Shown here: piece after piece, positions 11,171 to 24,184 of the stretch
Layout of the letters: each line of letters opens with the position of its first letter
Numbering within the stretch: the first letter of the stretch is position 1
Source of the DNA: Corticium candelabrum
Lineage: Eukaryota > Porifera > Homoscleromorpha > Homosclerophorida > Plakinidae
Direction of reading: 5' to 3'
DNA length: 64,000 bases
Assembly (NCBI RefSeq): GCF_963422355.1
Contig: NC_085092.1
Location: 2,850,666 to 2,914,665, forward strand
Notes under the pieces: model-generated
What the model saw: only the letters and a program-made list of their open reading frames with translations
The model's database searches: none
What the model was told of the DNA's origin: nothing
Program-made: the position numbers and the translations under genes

Positions 11171-12273
11171 CGGACAGACAGTGAAAGAGAGGTTTGAGGT
11201 CAAAACAAGCAGCGAGACCGTTATCTCTATGCATGATTTCTAGGAGAAGACGGTGGACTAATTACGCCTAAATTGCCGTGCAATTAGAGCGATAAGATTG
11301 CCAGAATTGGAGAGTTTCGCGGTTACTGGTGGATCTTAAGCGTGGAAATCAAACGGTTGCTGCACTGGAACTGCTCCCCATTGCGTTTGTTTCCTAGAAG
11401 TGCTGCTGACGTCAAGACAGTGCTCGAGTGTACGCATTGAAAACAAAGGTATCCGTGTGTAACACGCACAACAAAGCGTCATGTAGTAGTAAAGTACACA
11501 GTTCAGCACACGTACAGCTTCTGTACACGTGCAATCAAGCAAACACCCAGACGGTCGCAGTGTGCAGAGAGCCCCGCTGTGTTGTCCCCACTTTCCTGAT
11601 GTTTTCCTTGAGTAAATTTCACAATACTCTCCTGATGAGGGTATACGCTTCCTGAATTACGTACAGAGTGACATACATCTATCCAGATCACACAGCTCTA
11701 AGGTAATTTGTCTCATAGACTGCAAATCTAGTACACAATGCAGCACCAGATGCCTCAATTGCGTGAGAAAGATTCAGTATCCTTTGGCGATTTGCTTTGA
11801 GAGCTTGAAGAGATTCCCTCATATCTTTTATAAACAGATTACATCAGCACTTGATTGCCTAGTTATTCAAACAGGCTGATTGGTAACCATACTAGACATG
11901 GAAAGTGTAGGTCTTCAATAAAAACCAAGCGGCCAAAAGAGTAATCTTCATTTACAGAACCCATACTAATCGACGAGCACGAATTAATGACAGACAGACC
12001 AGTGTCACCCCCTTTAGCAAACTTCTAAAAATGCTTCAAAAAAACTTCATGAAGCAATATGAAATTCAAACAGAATGGCAACCATTTGAAGTAACTGAGT
12101 TAATAAATGAGTCAGCCAAGCAGAATGTTTCCAGGCTTCTTCGAAGATTTAAAAGTAAACTGCAATTACTCATTCTATTTTAACTGACATGAAAGCCAGA
12201 CAGTAAGTGTATGCTTGATATTGTACATAAATGTGTGCTCTCTCTCTTGCACACACGCAAGCATGCACACACA

Positions 12274-12385
12274 CAAATGGCAATTGGATAAGAAGCTGTC
12301 ATTGATGGTCACGCCCCAGCCAGATGGCTGGGGTGCCTTTGCTACCCCAGTCAAAGACCAGGTACTCATTTATACTCCTGAGTCG
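12274..12385 (-). mobile_element. 3' fragment of the tRNA-derived SINE seen at 21 kb
   Basis: Shares the blocks GATAAGAAGCTG, CAGCCAGATGGCTGG and GGTACTCATTTATACTCCTG with 21,090-21,360, in the same order and spacing apart from a deletion in this copy. No tRNA-like head is present here. Confidence 0.6.
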
Positions 12386-12400
12386 ACACACACACACCAC

Positions 12401-12480
<80 letters not shown>

Positions 12481-12485
12481 AAAAA
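12386..12485. repeat. (CA)n microsatellite with A tail
   Basis: CA run with one early interruption, followed by about ten A residues. It abuts the SINE fragment. Confidence 0.97.
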
Positions 12486-14255
12486 ACCTTACAAAATACC
12501 GGAAAATCAAAATAGAAACGGTTAGAGCCAATACCTAATTAACAGACAAGTCGACAAAGTTTGGAACAGACACTTTCCGTATATACTATAATAGTGAATA
12601 AAGAAATACCTAAAATTGTTCTATGACACGTAACAAAGTTTCAATACGTCATTTAGTTAATGCATCTGTATCAGCTCAATGACTCATTTCCTCATCTAGA
12701 ACAAACAATCCACTAACAGTGGTCATCATCTGAGTAATACTACTGTATGTAAACAATACTTGATAATTAATTAAGACGTTTGAAGCATCACTGCACTGTT
12801 CTTTAACACTGCATTATATTCCTAAATATAAAGACCATCTGATCATAAGCTAGTTAGCCATTGGGTGCTATGGCATCATGGCAACTGTCAATATCTGTGT
12901 TATCGTAGAACAAAATGAGCTACTGGCAGCAATTCAAGTGAAACGTTCCAAGTAGCATAACTATATTCAGATTCCTATTCAAGTGCTATGTGCATTAAAT
13001 TGAGCCGGCCATGTCTAGTTTGGTGAGTGAATTTGTGCTACTAAAAAATACAGTGGCTAACAATAACCACTATAAATAAATATTCAGTAAGGCCACCTCA
13101 GTATAGAAAGATATGCAAACAGCTCATAAAACACTAATGATAACTGACACACTACTTCCATTAAATGCAACCTGATGCACAAAAATTAGATCGTACCTAC
13201 AACAGTCACAATGAATCAACAATTACCATAGCCATGAAGTTCTTGCATAGATATCTATAGAACAAACAAAGAGTCATCAATGTGGCAACATTCAAAGGTT
13301 TGGTCATCAACACAGTAGCATAAGAATTCAAGCAAATCCTTTGTTTACTATTCAATGCAGTGGTACAGCACTCAAGTGTCTCCTTATAGTAGGTGTGTCT
13401 TTAGTCTGAGTTGGATACCTCAGGAATTGGCTATCTACATAATTGCAAATAGGGTCTTGGTGTTTCTGTAGTCTGAGTTGCATTGATCGGTCTCCAATAC
13501 TAAAAGCCAGCATATACAGTCATAATTTGTAAAACCTTTTCACAGTTGTTTACAAGGCCAGGCCATGATCCACACAAGGCCTTTGTTACAAGGTCAATGC
13601 TACATCAGCAAATCTGCTCACTGAATAAATAATCATCCCACCAACAGCAATTTATTAGAAATACACAAGATAACGGGAAACATGATTCATAACAACAAAA
13701 AAGTGTAACAGCATGTTTATAATTTCAGTATCAACAGCAAACAAATGATGTACTGCTTCTTGTCATGGCTTGGTAACCACAGTTGGAGCAAGATTCAGTT
13801 AACTAAACCATTTTTTGAGTGTTTATGGCAAGATGAAGACCATTATTTCTAACCTCACAGGGTCAAAGAATTTGCAGGTGCCCATCACTGGCACTGATTT
13901 AGCAGACATTGATCAACATCTGTGCGTATTAAGGTTCCCCTACACAGATAAAGTGAATGCCTATATTAATTAGACCATGTTATCAACTTTCAAGTATGGT
14001 TTCAGATTTGATGTTTCAGCAAAAAGGCAAACGCCTCACATATTCACTACTAATACTTGCTCAAATGAACATGGTTCAAGAAGTAGTGAGTGGTTACCAG
14101 GTATCTGGTTTTACATAATAATAACATTGTTCATGGTCTCAAAACGCATTCTCAGCATAATTCTCTCAAGCTCATCTCTGTGATCCCTAAACCTGTTAAA
14201 AGCATGCTCAACAGCTACAATCATAGTAGAAAATGCAATTAAAATGGCTGATCCT

Positions 14256-14366
14256 TGTGGTGTTGGGGATACCCGGAAACGGACGCCAAGTACAGTACAA
14301 GAAGACTGACTATATTATATATGTCTAGGCTAATCATATACCAAGGAGACGCATGCGTACACAACA
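14256..14366 (-). repeat. 3' LTR of the gypsy element
   Basis: 111 bp, differing from the other LTR by only a handful of substitutions. Element-strand ends are TGT...ACA. Confidence 0.95.
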
Positions 14367-14382
14367 TTTTCCCTCCCCTTTT
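14367..14382 (-). promoter_or_regulatory. polypurine tract of the gypsy element
   Basis: On the element strand, AAAAGGGGAGGGAAAA ends exactly at the 3' LTR, the expected position for plus-strand priming. Confidence 0.85.
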
Positions 14383-14434
14383 ATAAGCTAACGCAACACA
14401 ACAGGAACAGGTACTGTAATACAACACTGAAAAG

Positions 14435-15837
14435 TTATGTATTGTAGTCCACGTGAAAATCAGAGTGAGCAGCGGGCCTGGAGGTAGGACGGTTGCTTCG
14501 TCGAATGTGAGGCTGTGCTTGGTGAGAGACTGCGCGAGATTCAGCAGGAACGCGACTCGAATGATCAAGTGGTTCAGACTGAGGAGATGGAGTAACCGCT
14601 GCAGCTTCAATGAGGAGGTCGGTGTTCCAGAGAGAACCATCTGATAACCAGAATGAGGTTGGGGAGACTTGCTTCTTGATGGCAATTGGTTTAGAGTATG
14701 CTGGTGCCATCTTATGCCGTCTGATTGGATTTTTTATTCTTACAAGCTGACCCGGTTGAAACTTTGGAATTTGCACTGGGTGCTTGTAATCAAAGTATGC
14801 CTTCATCTTTGCTTGTTGGCTTCTGATGTCCTGGGCTAGCTGGTCGGTGCAGGGCACATCTGAAGTGACGACTTGGAATGGAGGTTGTAAGATGCTAAGA
14901 GGTAGTCGAAACTGCCATCGAATCATAAGCTGAGAAGGAGCGTAACCCGTTGTATAATGACGTGAAGATCGATAATTCAGAAGGGTTTCTTGGAGAGCCT
15001 GATGAAAAGTGAGACCTTGTGCTCTGTGTGTACGTAGACCCTGCTTTAGTGTTTGGTTGAATCGCTCAACTCCTCCATTAGATTGTGGATGATAGAATGC
15101 TGTTGTGGAATGCTTGATCCCTTTGTTGGCCAGAAAAGATGCAAATTCATGTGATCGGAATTGAGGACCATTGTCCGAAATTATAACCTCCAGGAGACCC
15201 CACCTTGTGAAAGATCACATAGGAAGGAGATGACCCTCTGAGAGCTGACATGACTGCATGCATGTATTTCAGGCCACTTAGAATGCAGATCATGGAAAAC
15301 AATGATGTACTTGTGGGTGGAGGAAGCACCATGAATCTCACTAACTATATCAATCTGTAGCTTCTGCCATCGTTGTTTTGGCCACTTCACTGGGTTCAGA
15401 GGTGATTTTGTGGGTTTGATGGACTTCCCACTCTGAATGCAAGCTTCACAGCTTCGAACATGGCCTTCGATCTGCTTATCGATGCCCGGCCACCACACTG
15501 AGGTACGACACTTCTGCTTGGTTTTGACCATGCCTGAATGGCCTTCGTGAGCCATAGATAAGACCTTCTGCTGCAGAGATGCAGGTATGACCGCACATTC
15601 TCCTCTGGCTAAGCAGCTGTCATTCCAGACTGAGAGCTCGTCTCTGATCTGATAAAATGGCCATAATAGACTATCCTCGATCATACATGGCCAGCCGTTG
15701 ATGGTAAATGTGCAGACTTGACATAACAGATCATCATTTCCTGATGCACGACGAAGTTCATCCAAGGTGATGATGTTATCGAAAGGTGCTGTCAGTAGCT
15801 GCACTGGCTCTTGTGATGTGGAGGCTGGACCAGACAA
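14435..15837 (-). pseudogene. gypsy integrase (broken)
   Basis: The 15181-15837 part carries the HHCC zinc-binding signature (HEGHSG ... CEACI) and the start of the catalytic core (LQIDIVSEI, HDLHSKWPE). The C-terminal part at 14435-14926 contains FQPGQLVRIKNP, as in integrase C-terminal domains. The two lie in different frames with disruption around 14,930-15,180, so no single product is possible. Confidence 0.88.
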
Positions 15838-15849
15838 TATTTTGGGTGT

Positions 15850-16110
15850 CCTCGACTAGCAATCCGCTACCTGGTTCTGGCTTCCAGGCCTATAAGTGGT
15901 AGTAAAAGTGTACTGGTGAAGGCGATCAGACCATCTGCGCAAGCGAAGTGGACGTCGTCCAGTTCTGGATGAGAACATAAGAGTTGTAAGAGCCTGGTGA
16001 TCAGTTCTGAGTGTGAACTGACGACCATACAGGTAAACATGCCAATGTTCACATGCCCAAATGCAAGCAAGCTTCACGTTCGCCCAATGAGTACTTCTTT
16101 TCGGCATCGG
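15850..16110 (-). pseudogene. gypsy RNase H domain (broken)
   Basis: Minus-strand frame 15856-16107 has the typical ACEHWHVYLYGRQFTLRTDHQAL core with YRPGSQNQVAD at its end. It is separated from the reverse transcriptase by frame disruption near 16,110-16,200. Confidence 0.85.
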
Positions 16111-16203
16111 TCAGTGCTCGTGAAGCATAAGCAATTGGCTTCTCCTGACCATCAACTTGCTGTGATAACACTGCACCAAGAGCAGTTGATGATGCATCAC
16201 ACG

Positions 16204-17114
16204 TCACGATTGTCGATGCCAAAGATAAAAACGCGACAACACAGGAGAAGTAGTGAGTGATGCCTTTACTTTTTCAAATGCTGCTTGGCAATGTTCTGTC
16301 CAGTTCCAATCAGAATCTTTCTTTAGTAGGTTTCTCATTGGTGCCGTTATAGTTGCGTACTGGGGTATGAATTTGAGGTAATATTTCGCCATCCAAAGAA
16401 AAGACCTCACTTCTTTGACTGTTGTTGAAGCTGGAATGGTAGAAATTGAATCTACATTGGACTGAATGGGCTGAATGCCATCACCGGAAACCCGAAACCC
16501 CAGGAATTGAACTTCGTTGCTTCCAAACACACACTTTGTGTTATTAAGAGTCACGTTGTGTTTTTGCAGGCAATCCAAGCCTGCAGACAATCGTCTATCA
16601 TGTTCTTCTTGGGTAGCCCCATGAACAACGATGTCATGCATGCAGACAGAGACACCTTTGAGGCCAGCAAGAGTTGACACCATTATCTTCTGAAATGCAC
16701 TGGGAGCAGAAGAGAGTCCGAAAGGCATTCGTTTGAACGGGAAAACGCCATCATGACTGATGAACGCAGTAACATTTCTTCCTTTCTCTGTCAGTGGTAT
16801 TTGCAAATAACCTTGAGATAAGTCCAATTTGCTGAACATCTTGCTGCTGTGAAACTGGCCAGCTAGTTCATCAACTGTAGGCAATGGATACTTGTCCGGA
16901 ATGACAGCCTTGTTGACCTCCCTGAGATCCACACAAAGTCGGATAGTTTTAGTCTTCTTTCTGACAACAACCAAATTAGAGATCGACGGAAATGAGTCAA
17001 TGGGTTCAATGATTCTTGTGCTTGAAGACGTTTCAGCTCAGCTGACACTTCATCTCGTAGTGCCAGTGGTAAGCGACGGCAACGCTGAATAACTGAAAGA
17101 ATCATTGGGTCCAT
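16204..17114 (-). pseudogene. gypsy reverse transcriptase (broken, catalytic motif altered)
   Basis: Recognisable RT blocks: LCVDLREVNK, FSKLDLSQGY, FKRMPFGLSSAPSAF and FLGFRVS. The catalytic tetrad normally ending in Asp-Asp reads CMHD before IVVHG, so one catalytic Asp is lost. The N-terminal part (16863-17114) lies in a different frame. Confidence 0.92.
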
Positions 17115-17144
17115 CCTAGGCTCGTGAGTGTATCCATCTAGCTC

Positions 17145-17600
17145 TCAAAGTTCACAATCAAGAAAAAGAGACGGCCAACGTCTGGTGATTTCAGCTACAC
17201 CCAAGGCTAACACTGGAATTTGGTGTTGTGTAGCAATTGCGAATCCCAAGTGATCGAAAAGATCGAAGCCCATCAAATTGGATCCCTTCGTTGCCACAAA
17301 AAACTGAAATTGACTGGCTGGCTGATCTTCATGCTGTACAGACAATGAAACCGTACCCAATGCCTTGATTGGTTTCCCATCGTATCCGGTAAGCTGAGTT
17401 GAAGTGGTTTGCAACTTACAGCTGCGAAACAATCGACGTCAGGTTTCTTGATTAATGATTGACACTTTGGCTCAAAGGTCAACAATAAAACTGAGGTTAT
17501 GACCAGCCATAACAAGGGAGCACAGTTTGAAACCTGTTTGGTGACAGGTGGATATCTTATTGATAATGGATCTGACTTTGGATGATCTGGAAAAATTCTT
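17145..17600 (-). pseudogene. gypsy protease region (broken)
   Basis: The segment 17145-17432 ends with NLMGFDLFDHLGF, typical of retropepsin C-termini. The active-site DTG is replaced by Asp-Leu-stop in the matching frame near 17,500. Confidence 0.7.
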
Positions 17601-18507
17601 GGAAGAACGACAGCATCTGCCAAATGGTTCAACTTGTGGCATTGAAAGCATTCTTTTCCTTTAGCAGGACAAGATGAACTCCCAGATTTGTGGCCTGACA
17701 TACCACAATTTCCACAATACGGAGACGATTTGGCCGGTTGAGTTGAAGATTGTGATGCAGATCAACCATATCGCGGTAATCGAGACATCTGTTTGGGCTG
17801 CTTTGGTTTTCGTGCTACTCTCTGTATGTCACTTGTTGTGGGTTGTGCAGATGCAGATGAGGTCCCGCCCATCTGCATGGCTTCCTGCTTTGCGGATTCT
17901 ACTTGGCAGGAGACTTCCAGTGCTTTCGTGCATGACAAATCGTCCTTTTTGAGGAGAAGTCGTTCCTTAATTGCCGAAGACGTTGTCTTTTCGATAAGTT
18001 GATCGTGAATCATTTGGTCATAAAGAACACCAAATTGACACCTCGCTGCTAACTGGCGGAGAGCGGAGACGTATTGCTTAATGGTTTCCCCTGCGGCCTG
18101 TGAACACTGGCGGAATCAATGTCGCTCAGTGATCACGGTTGCCTGTGTGCCGAAGTGTGCTGTGAGTTCGCTCACAATGCGCTGATACTGTTGTGCTTCA
18201 GCAGGCTGTTGCTCGTCGTTTGCTGGTTGCTGTTGTGGGACGTCCCAGGGTGGCTAACCGCGCTGACCCTCTGTACCCAAGCAGTGCTCCAAAAGAGCCT
18301 TCTTTCGACAATCAGGCAAAGCATTAAGACCTGCGGCGAGTAAATATGTTTCAAATGCATGATACCATCGAGACCACTCGACTGGAGGATCGCTGGGAAA
18401 CTGCAGGAATGGTGACGGCGGCTGCACGCTGATGGGCGGAGCTCGTAGTGACTGTTGCTACTGGTCTGCTTCTGCCATGTCGGGTTGTAGAACATCCTCG
18501 TCGCCAA
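17601..18507 (-). pseudogene. gypsy Gag with CCHC knuckles (broken)
   Basis: The minus strand shows a capsid-like stretch (WYHAFETYLLAAGLNALP near 18,350), then CGNCGMSGHKSGSSSC and CFQCHKLNHLADAV near 17,640-17,720. The second knuckle has lost its last Cys. Several in-frame stops occur (for example near 18,255 and 18,115). Confidence 0.8.
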
Positions 18508-18508
18508 A

Positions 18509-18619
18509 TGTGGTGTTGGGGATACCTGGAAACGAACGCCAAGTAGAGTACAAGAAGACTGACTATATTATATATGTCTAGGCTAATCATATACCAAGTA
18601 GACGCATGCGTACACGACA
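18509..18619 (-). repeat. 5' LTR of the gypsy element
   Basis: 111-bp partner of 14256-14366. It contains CTATATTATATATGTC, a possible TATA region. Confidence 0.95.
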
Positions 18620-18639
18620 ATCCTTAGGTAGGTGACCAT

Positions 18640-20880
18640 GTTCTTCCAACTGCTCGCCACTCACTTTGATTTCGTCATCATATCACAACTATATATAGCA
18701 TAAGTGCATCTACCTATAATTGATATAATATTGCATATTAAACAGTTATAGTAAGTACACATATGCACACAAGAATAACTTCCTGAAGAAAAAAGGTGGG
18801 GAAAAAACAGATGTACAGCTACATTGAGACTTAGCAATAATGCCATTAGGCAAACATGGCTCACTTAGAAAAAACAATCTGACATTGATAAGCTAAACAA
18901 CCTTAATTTAGGCCATCACTTTGGAACACAAGTTTGCATATCCACATCTATCCAACAAGCCTGATTCACAAATAAAACCAGCTGTTATCCTATGGAAAAT
19001 TTCCAATTGTACAGTGCAGATCATGGCAATTAAAATATTATATAGCCAAGTCATAACAAAGCCATAATGAGACAGTTCCTTGTTGTAACGTGCCCACTTC
19101 TTGTGCACAAAACATTTATCATTAAATTCCAAATCACATCAAGAAAGCCTTGATCACTAAGCCCACCAACTCCACAGCAATGATTTAAACTATGGCTGAT
19201 ACTACCAGATATATTAGACATATCAGAGTAGGTTCTCTTGAAACAGTTAATTTGCAGCTGTCACCACATTCAAGCCAATCAGTTAAAGTCGTGACAAAGA
19301 AGAATGAAAATCTACCAATGTACCAATGTAAAATCTCATCCAGTCACTGAAAACGACCACTGATTCAAGTATTGTGTACAGGCATGACTGTCAATTATAA
19401 TCAGTTAGTACGAGATATCAAAGATATTATACTACGCAAAACCAAAAGATGTCCTTCTTGTCTAAAAATTGAGGTTTGTGGGTGGCTGAGTTCTGTATGG
19501 ATGTACACACCTGAAGTGTGTTGTACTACCTTGGACACTGTGTGAGAAGTGTGAAGCAATTGTAAAGTGGAGTCAATTTTCACAAGCCAATGTCAACTTC
19601 ATGCTACCACCTGGATATTTGACAATGTGCAAGGACGTCCATTTCCAAAGCACTCGCACTCAGCCCCAGCCACCATATTCATGTGCAAAGCAATACAGAA
19701 ACCACATAACTCATTCTGAAACATAATACACAGGCAGCCAATTACATGCACTGACCATGTCAGAGTGCCTTGTAAGCCGAAACAACTCACACTGCTGAGG
19801 TATCATTGCAAATCTCAAGATGGCAAATTGTCTTGCATACAAAATGTACAAACATTGCCCTAGTATCCACAATGAGAGAAACAAGAAAGTTAATTGATAC
19901 CATCTCTTGATGCAAACTCTAAGAAATTAGTCATGTAGCTCGCAGACAATAGAAGAGAGCTCTGAGCCTCATGAGTCAAAACAATTAACAACGAACAAAA
20001 TGCCAACAATATGTATCTGTAAGTATGGTTTCTAGAAAATCATCAATATCCTAGCCTAGTGACAAGTAAAAAGCATACTAGTATCTTATATAAAGACTTA
20101 AGAAATCAACAAATTTTAACTTCCAAGATTTTTCTTAATTAATAACCCCACCTGCCACCTAGCACATGTACAGCTGTAACTACACACCACCCACCTGTAC
20201 TGGTAACCATGCAGCCATCCACTCGCCAAATTACAAGACAGCTAACTCTGTCAACCCTCCTTTATGTCAATGCATAAACAAGATCAAATCAAGACACAAG
20301 TCTTGAAAGTTAGCTTTGGAGCAAATAAGCAGACATGACTGAATCATATAGCAAGGCTGACATAATTTATCTAATCAACTACAATCAGTCTAGTACACAA
20401 TGCTCTACCAGATGCTTCAATTGCATCAAAGACTGGGTGTCCTTTGGTCATTGTATCAACAACTTGAAGAGATTCCTGTTCGATTCTTCTGTAAACAAAT
20501 TACATCAGGTATTCATTGGTAAACCCTACTAGATCTAGACTTATGCCAAGTCTAGGTCTTCAAAGAATAGCAACTAAGAGGTACTCTTCATTTATATGGG
20601 TACGTGTATATCCCAAATCTCTCACCAACTCAAAACAAACAACATTTCAGATATGCAATTTTAGCAAATATCTAATACAGTTAATTAAGTTAAATTTATC
20701 CAATAATCAGCAACTCGTGCCAACCAGGTAACTTTCATTTGAAGCAACTTGGTAGATGCAACATTGATGCTGCACAAATTCTTCAAGCTTCTGCTAATTG
20801 CAGACTTCAACAAGTCATTCAATTCGCTTAATATCTACAGCCATACTGCAAGGATCTTTAGTCTTCGTATCTGATTGATA
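18640..20880. other. AT-rich intergenic, no gene seen
   Basis: No convincing exon. 20,393-20,600 is similar to 11,725-11,975 (shared blocks such as TCTAGTACACAATGC and GTAGGTCTTC-like runs), so both are copies of an unclassified repeat. Confidence 0.45.
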
Positions 20881-20906
20881 CCATGGCACACTGTAACTAC
20901 ATGTGC

Positions 20907-21084
<178 letters not shown>

Positions 21085-21085
21085 T

Positions 21086-21505
21086 TTCAAATGGCAAATT
21101 GATAAGAAGCTGCTGTTCGTTATGGTTACGCCCTGCAGCCAGATGGCTGGATTCCTGTGCACTACGCAGGAGCTATGGGCCGTGCTAAGCAATCTCCTGG
21201 AGCCTGACCAGGTACTCGCAGGAGCACCAACTGCGACGCCAACTGTGGTGTGGGCACCTGAAGTCCCACCAGCACCCCACTGGCTGATAGACTTTTTGTC
21301 GCAGTCGGGGCCTTTGCCACCCCGGTCAATGACGAGGTACTCATTTATACTCCTGAGTCGAGAAAAGCAATTGTGTGTGAGTTTGTTGCTTAAGGAAATT
21401 ATGCCATAGCTCGCCATCACTGTGACTTCAACCTACAACCCTGCAAGGTCCCAGATCTAATCACTCCATAAGAGAACTCTCTAACCAACTGAGCCATAAC
21501 GTGCG
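21086..21505 (-). mobile_element. tRNA-derived SINE between two CA microsatellites
   Basis: On the minus strand the element starts ATGGCTCAGTTGGTTAGAG, giving an A-box (21485-21496), with a degenerate B-box GGTTGAAGTCA (21423-21433) at RNA polymerase III spacing. A unique body of about 330 bp follows and ends at a TG repeat. The body 3' end recurs at 12,274-12,385. It lacks a foldable tRNA acceptor stem, so it is not a tRNA gene. Confidence 0.7.
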
Positions 21506-21508
21506 TGC

Positions 21509-21510
21509 GT

Positions 21511-21567
<57 letters not shown>

Positions 21568-21596
21568 AACACACACACAGAAACAGACACACACAT

Positions 21597-21692
<96 letters not shown>
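21509..21692. repeat. (CA)n microsatellite, interrupted
   Basis: Long CA tract with AAACAAAC, CAGAAACAGAC and TAAGCAAAC interruptions between 21,563 and 21,605. Confidence 0.97.
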
Positions 21693-23092
21693 CACAAACA
21701 CCACATTTACACCATATTAATTAAAATAAATGTCACAGCAACTCACTGCACAGAGTCTGACAAGATGTTAGAGGGCATTTAATTAACTAATAGCAAACAC
21801 ACTCAAATCCCCCTATTGCAACAAACCATCCCTCACCCCTTCACAAAGCACTTAATTATCGACAAGTTAGCCATTAAATAGTAAGAGATAACTGTTGCCC
21901 AGTATTAAAGAACAGGTCTGTAACTCTGGTGCCATGGCTACAGGTAGCATGATTACTGTGCTATCTCTATCAATCACTATTCAAGTTCTTAGTCAAATGC
22001 AATAACAACAAATAAAGACTCAGTGGCTTCCATTACAGTACTATTATTATTAGTAGATTGATGACGTTTGCCGCATCAATTTGCTAGCAACATCAAAATG
22101 ATTAAATGCGGATGTAGATAAAAAGTCCTGCTTCTTTCATGTTCAATGAAACCACCTGACCCAACATGCAAGTATGACAAACGTTAAAGAATCACTATGA
22201 AAGACTTGACACCGTGCACTTCCTTTAGAAGCAACTCAGTGCAGAAGAATTCCAAATGCCACAAGAATCCTATATAATAATTACAATAGCCATACTGTCT
22301 CAAATTCGTAAAGAAAATGTCGTCAACTTGATAACATTCAAACTGTTGGTCAACAAAACAATGCCTAAAATTCAGGCAATATCTATCTTCATGGGTCTAT
22401 ATATACACACATACCTATATAAATATATATATACATATGTATGTGCACAACACCATAAATAGCATTATCACCTAAAGCAGTTCCAAAATTCTAAAACATG
22501 TGTCCAAATTTAGTAGCATCCTAAAACAGCAACTTTTCGTGAAAGCATGCAAATTTTCCCATTTTAAATCTGTCTATATCTGTAAACGCTACAAATAATG
22601 GAGCTTTCAGCAATGTATAACAATTATTGAAATCACCGCAGCTTCTGCACTACATGGGGCCTTTGATTAAAGTAATACCTACTTTTGGAAATGAAGCTAT
22701 TGCAACCTGAAATCACTACAAGTCAAGTCCAATACAGAAATGTAAACATTTTGCTTCATTGTAACTTCAGCAGTGCCTATCTCGATCGATTATACCCAAG
22801 TGTTCCAATGTGCAGGTAGTACCATCAGACTTCCGTTAATCTGATGTGAATACCTCTCAAGCTTAGACATAATTCTTAATTTAATAAAGGTTGTTTGTTG
22901 TCTCCGACTCACTATGAGAGCAAGAAAATACTTTGAGAAGGCACACTTATGTAGCTATTCTAGAGATACCACACATTACATACTACAGATACCATGATGG
23001 AGACTACTAGATTAATTAGTTATGTTGGAGACCATATGGATGGTTACTGATTTGTGGCAAGAATGAACACCATGTACAACAGCAAGTCTGCT
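21693..23092. other. AT-rich intergenic, no gene seen
   Basis: No exon, RNA or repeat I can support; a short TATATA-rich stretch lies near 22,400-22,440. Confidence 0.45.
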
Positions 23093-23521
23093 TTGTACTG
23101 CACTCAGGAACCTCCATAATCGGGACCTCCAAGATCCAGACACCTCCCTAAACTGGACACTTTCACCAGCACACATCAGGTCTTGGGGCTCTGAGGGTAA
23201 GCACTTGGCAAGAAACTCCCCATATAAACACTCAATTCTCAAGCCGTCTTGACTATCACGTGCCAGTGCGTAGCAAAATGCATAAGTAGTGTTAACTGTA
23301 GTACAAAGTACTGTACACATGTACATTACAGTGTAGTCCAAATGTGTACTGTACACGCATACTGTATCCAGAATTGGTATTACGTTCACCAAACCATACA
23401 TTAAAATGATCTGGCATTCCAAGGATATAACGCGTGTTAGCTATCTCTATCTTCCGGACATTTCTAGAATCCGGACAGCGGCTGGTCCCATACTGTCCAG
23501 ATTAGGGAGGGTTGAATGTAC
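23093..23521. mobile_element. pogo/Tigger-like MITE (tentative)
   Basis: The left end reads AACCTCCATAATCGGGACCTCC. The right end, read in reverse, has the pogo-like series AACCCTCCCTAATCTGGACA. Related, but imperfect, inverted ends; the exact limits are uncertain. Confidence 0.45.
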
Positions 23522-23636
23522 CTTAAAGGCTTTCTATTTGATAAATAATTGCAAACTGACATCAGCTTGTTACGTATGCGTAATAAAAGCACAACTGTGA
23601 TAAAAGCACAACTGTGTAGAAACAATAGGTGTCTAT

Positions 23637-24184
23637 GGCTGTGTCTCCACTTGTTGCCCTTTAAACATGTTTAACATTAAACATGTTTAAACTCTAAACA
23701 TGTTTAGTAGACAGCGTCTCCACTTGTCCATTTATTCCGGGCTATTAAAAGAATTATCCGGGACTTTGTTGTACCGCGCGAATTCGTTTCTTGTGCACCA
23801 GACAGTCGGAGATCGTCTTCTTGTCGTCTGAAGAACAATCACAGACACAAGTCTCTGTCTTCGCCAAAATGGCTCTCTCCTGACACTCTGCATCAGTCTA
23901 AGCACTCTCTGACATTGCCTAGTTTTGTCTTCTTCCAATAGTCTCCAAAGAAAGAGAAAGAACAGCGTGAAAGAACTAACATCCACCGTTTTGGAACGCG
24001 CGTTTATATCACGTGACTGTTAAACCTAAACCACTTTCGTTAAACTACCTCTGAAACATGTTTAGCAAAAGCTGTTTAGGTTTAGAGTTAAACAGGTTTA
24101 ACGCCAGTGGAGACGCATTATTCTTAAACATGTTTAGACTTAAACAGGTTGTAAACATGTTTAAGCCCTAGTGGAGACACGCCC
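23637..24184. mobile_element. MITE with GGSYGTGTCTCCACT ends and repeated AAACATGTTT palindromes
   Basis: The 548-bp element has inverted ends (GGCTGTGTCTCCACTTG / reverse of CTAGTGGAGACACGCCC) and TAT on both sides (23634-23636, 24185-24187). The palindrome AAACATGTTT occurs three times just inside the left end and three times near the right end, an arrangement suggesting binding sites. The internal 84-codon minus-strand frame has no recognisable domain. Confidence 0.75.

Larger units (their letters stand above)
11171..14255. other. AT-rich intergenic region with an old duplicated segment
   Basis: No gene supported. 11,725-11,975 resembles 20,393-20,600, and 12,274-12,385 resembles the SINE 3' part near 21,090-21,355. 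The remainder (12.6-14.2 kb) shows nothing I can name. Confidence 0.5.
14256..18619 (-). mobile_element. degenerate Ty3/gypsy LTR retrotransposon, full length
   Basis: A 4364-bp element in minus orientation with two 111-bp LTRs (14256-14366 and 18509-18619) of TG...CA form and a 5-bp target duplication ATCCT (14251-14255 and 18620-18624). Gag, protease, reverse transcriptase, RNase H and integrase remains appear in that order. A purine tract adjoins the 3' LTR, and TTTGGCGACGAGG, in the position of a primer-binding site, follows the 5' LTR. Many stops and frame changes make it inactive. The LTRs are unusually short. Confidence 0.95.
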
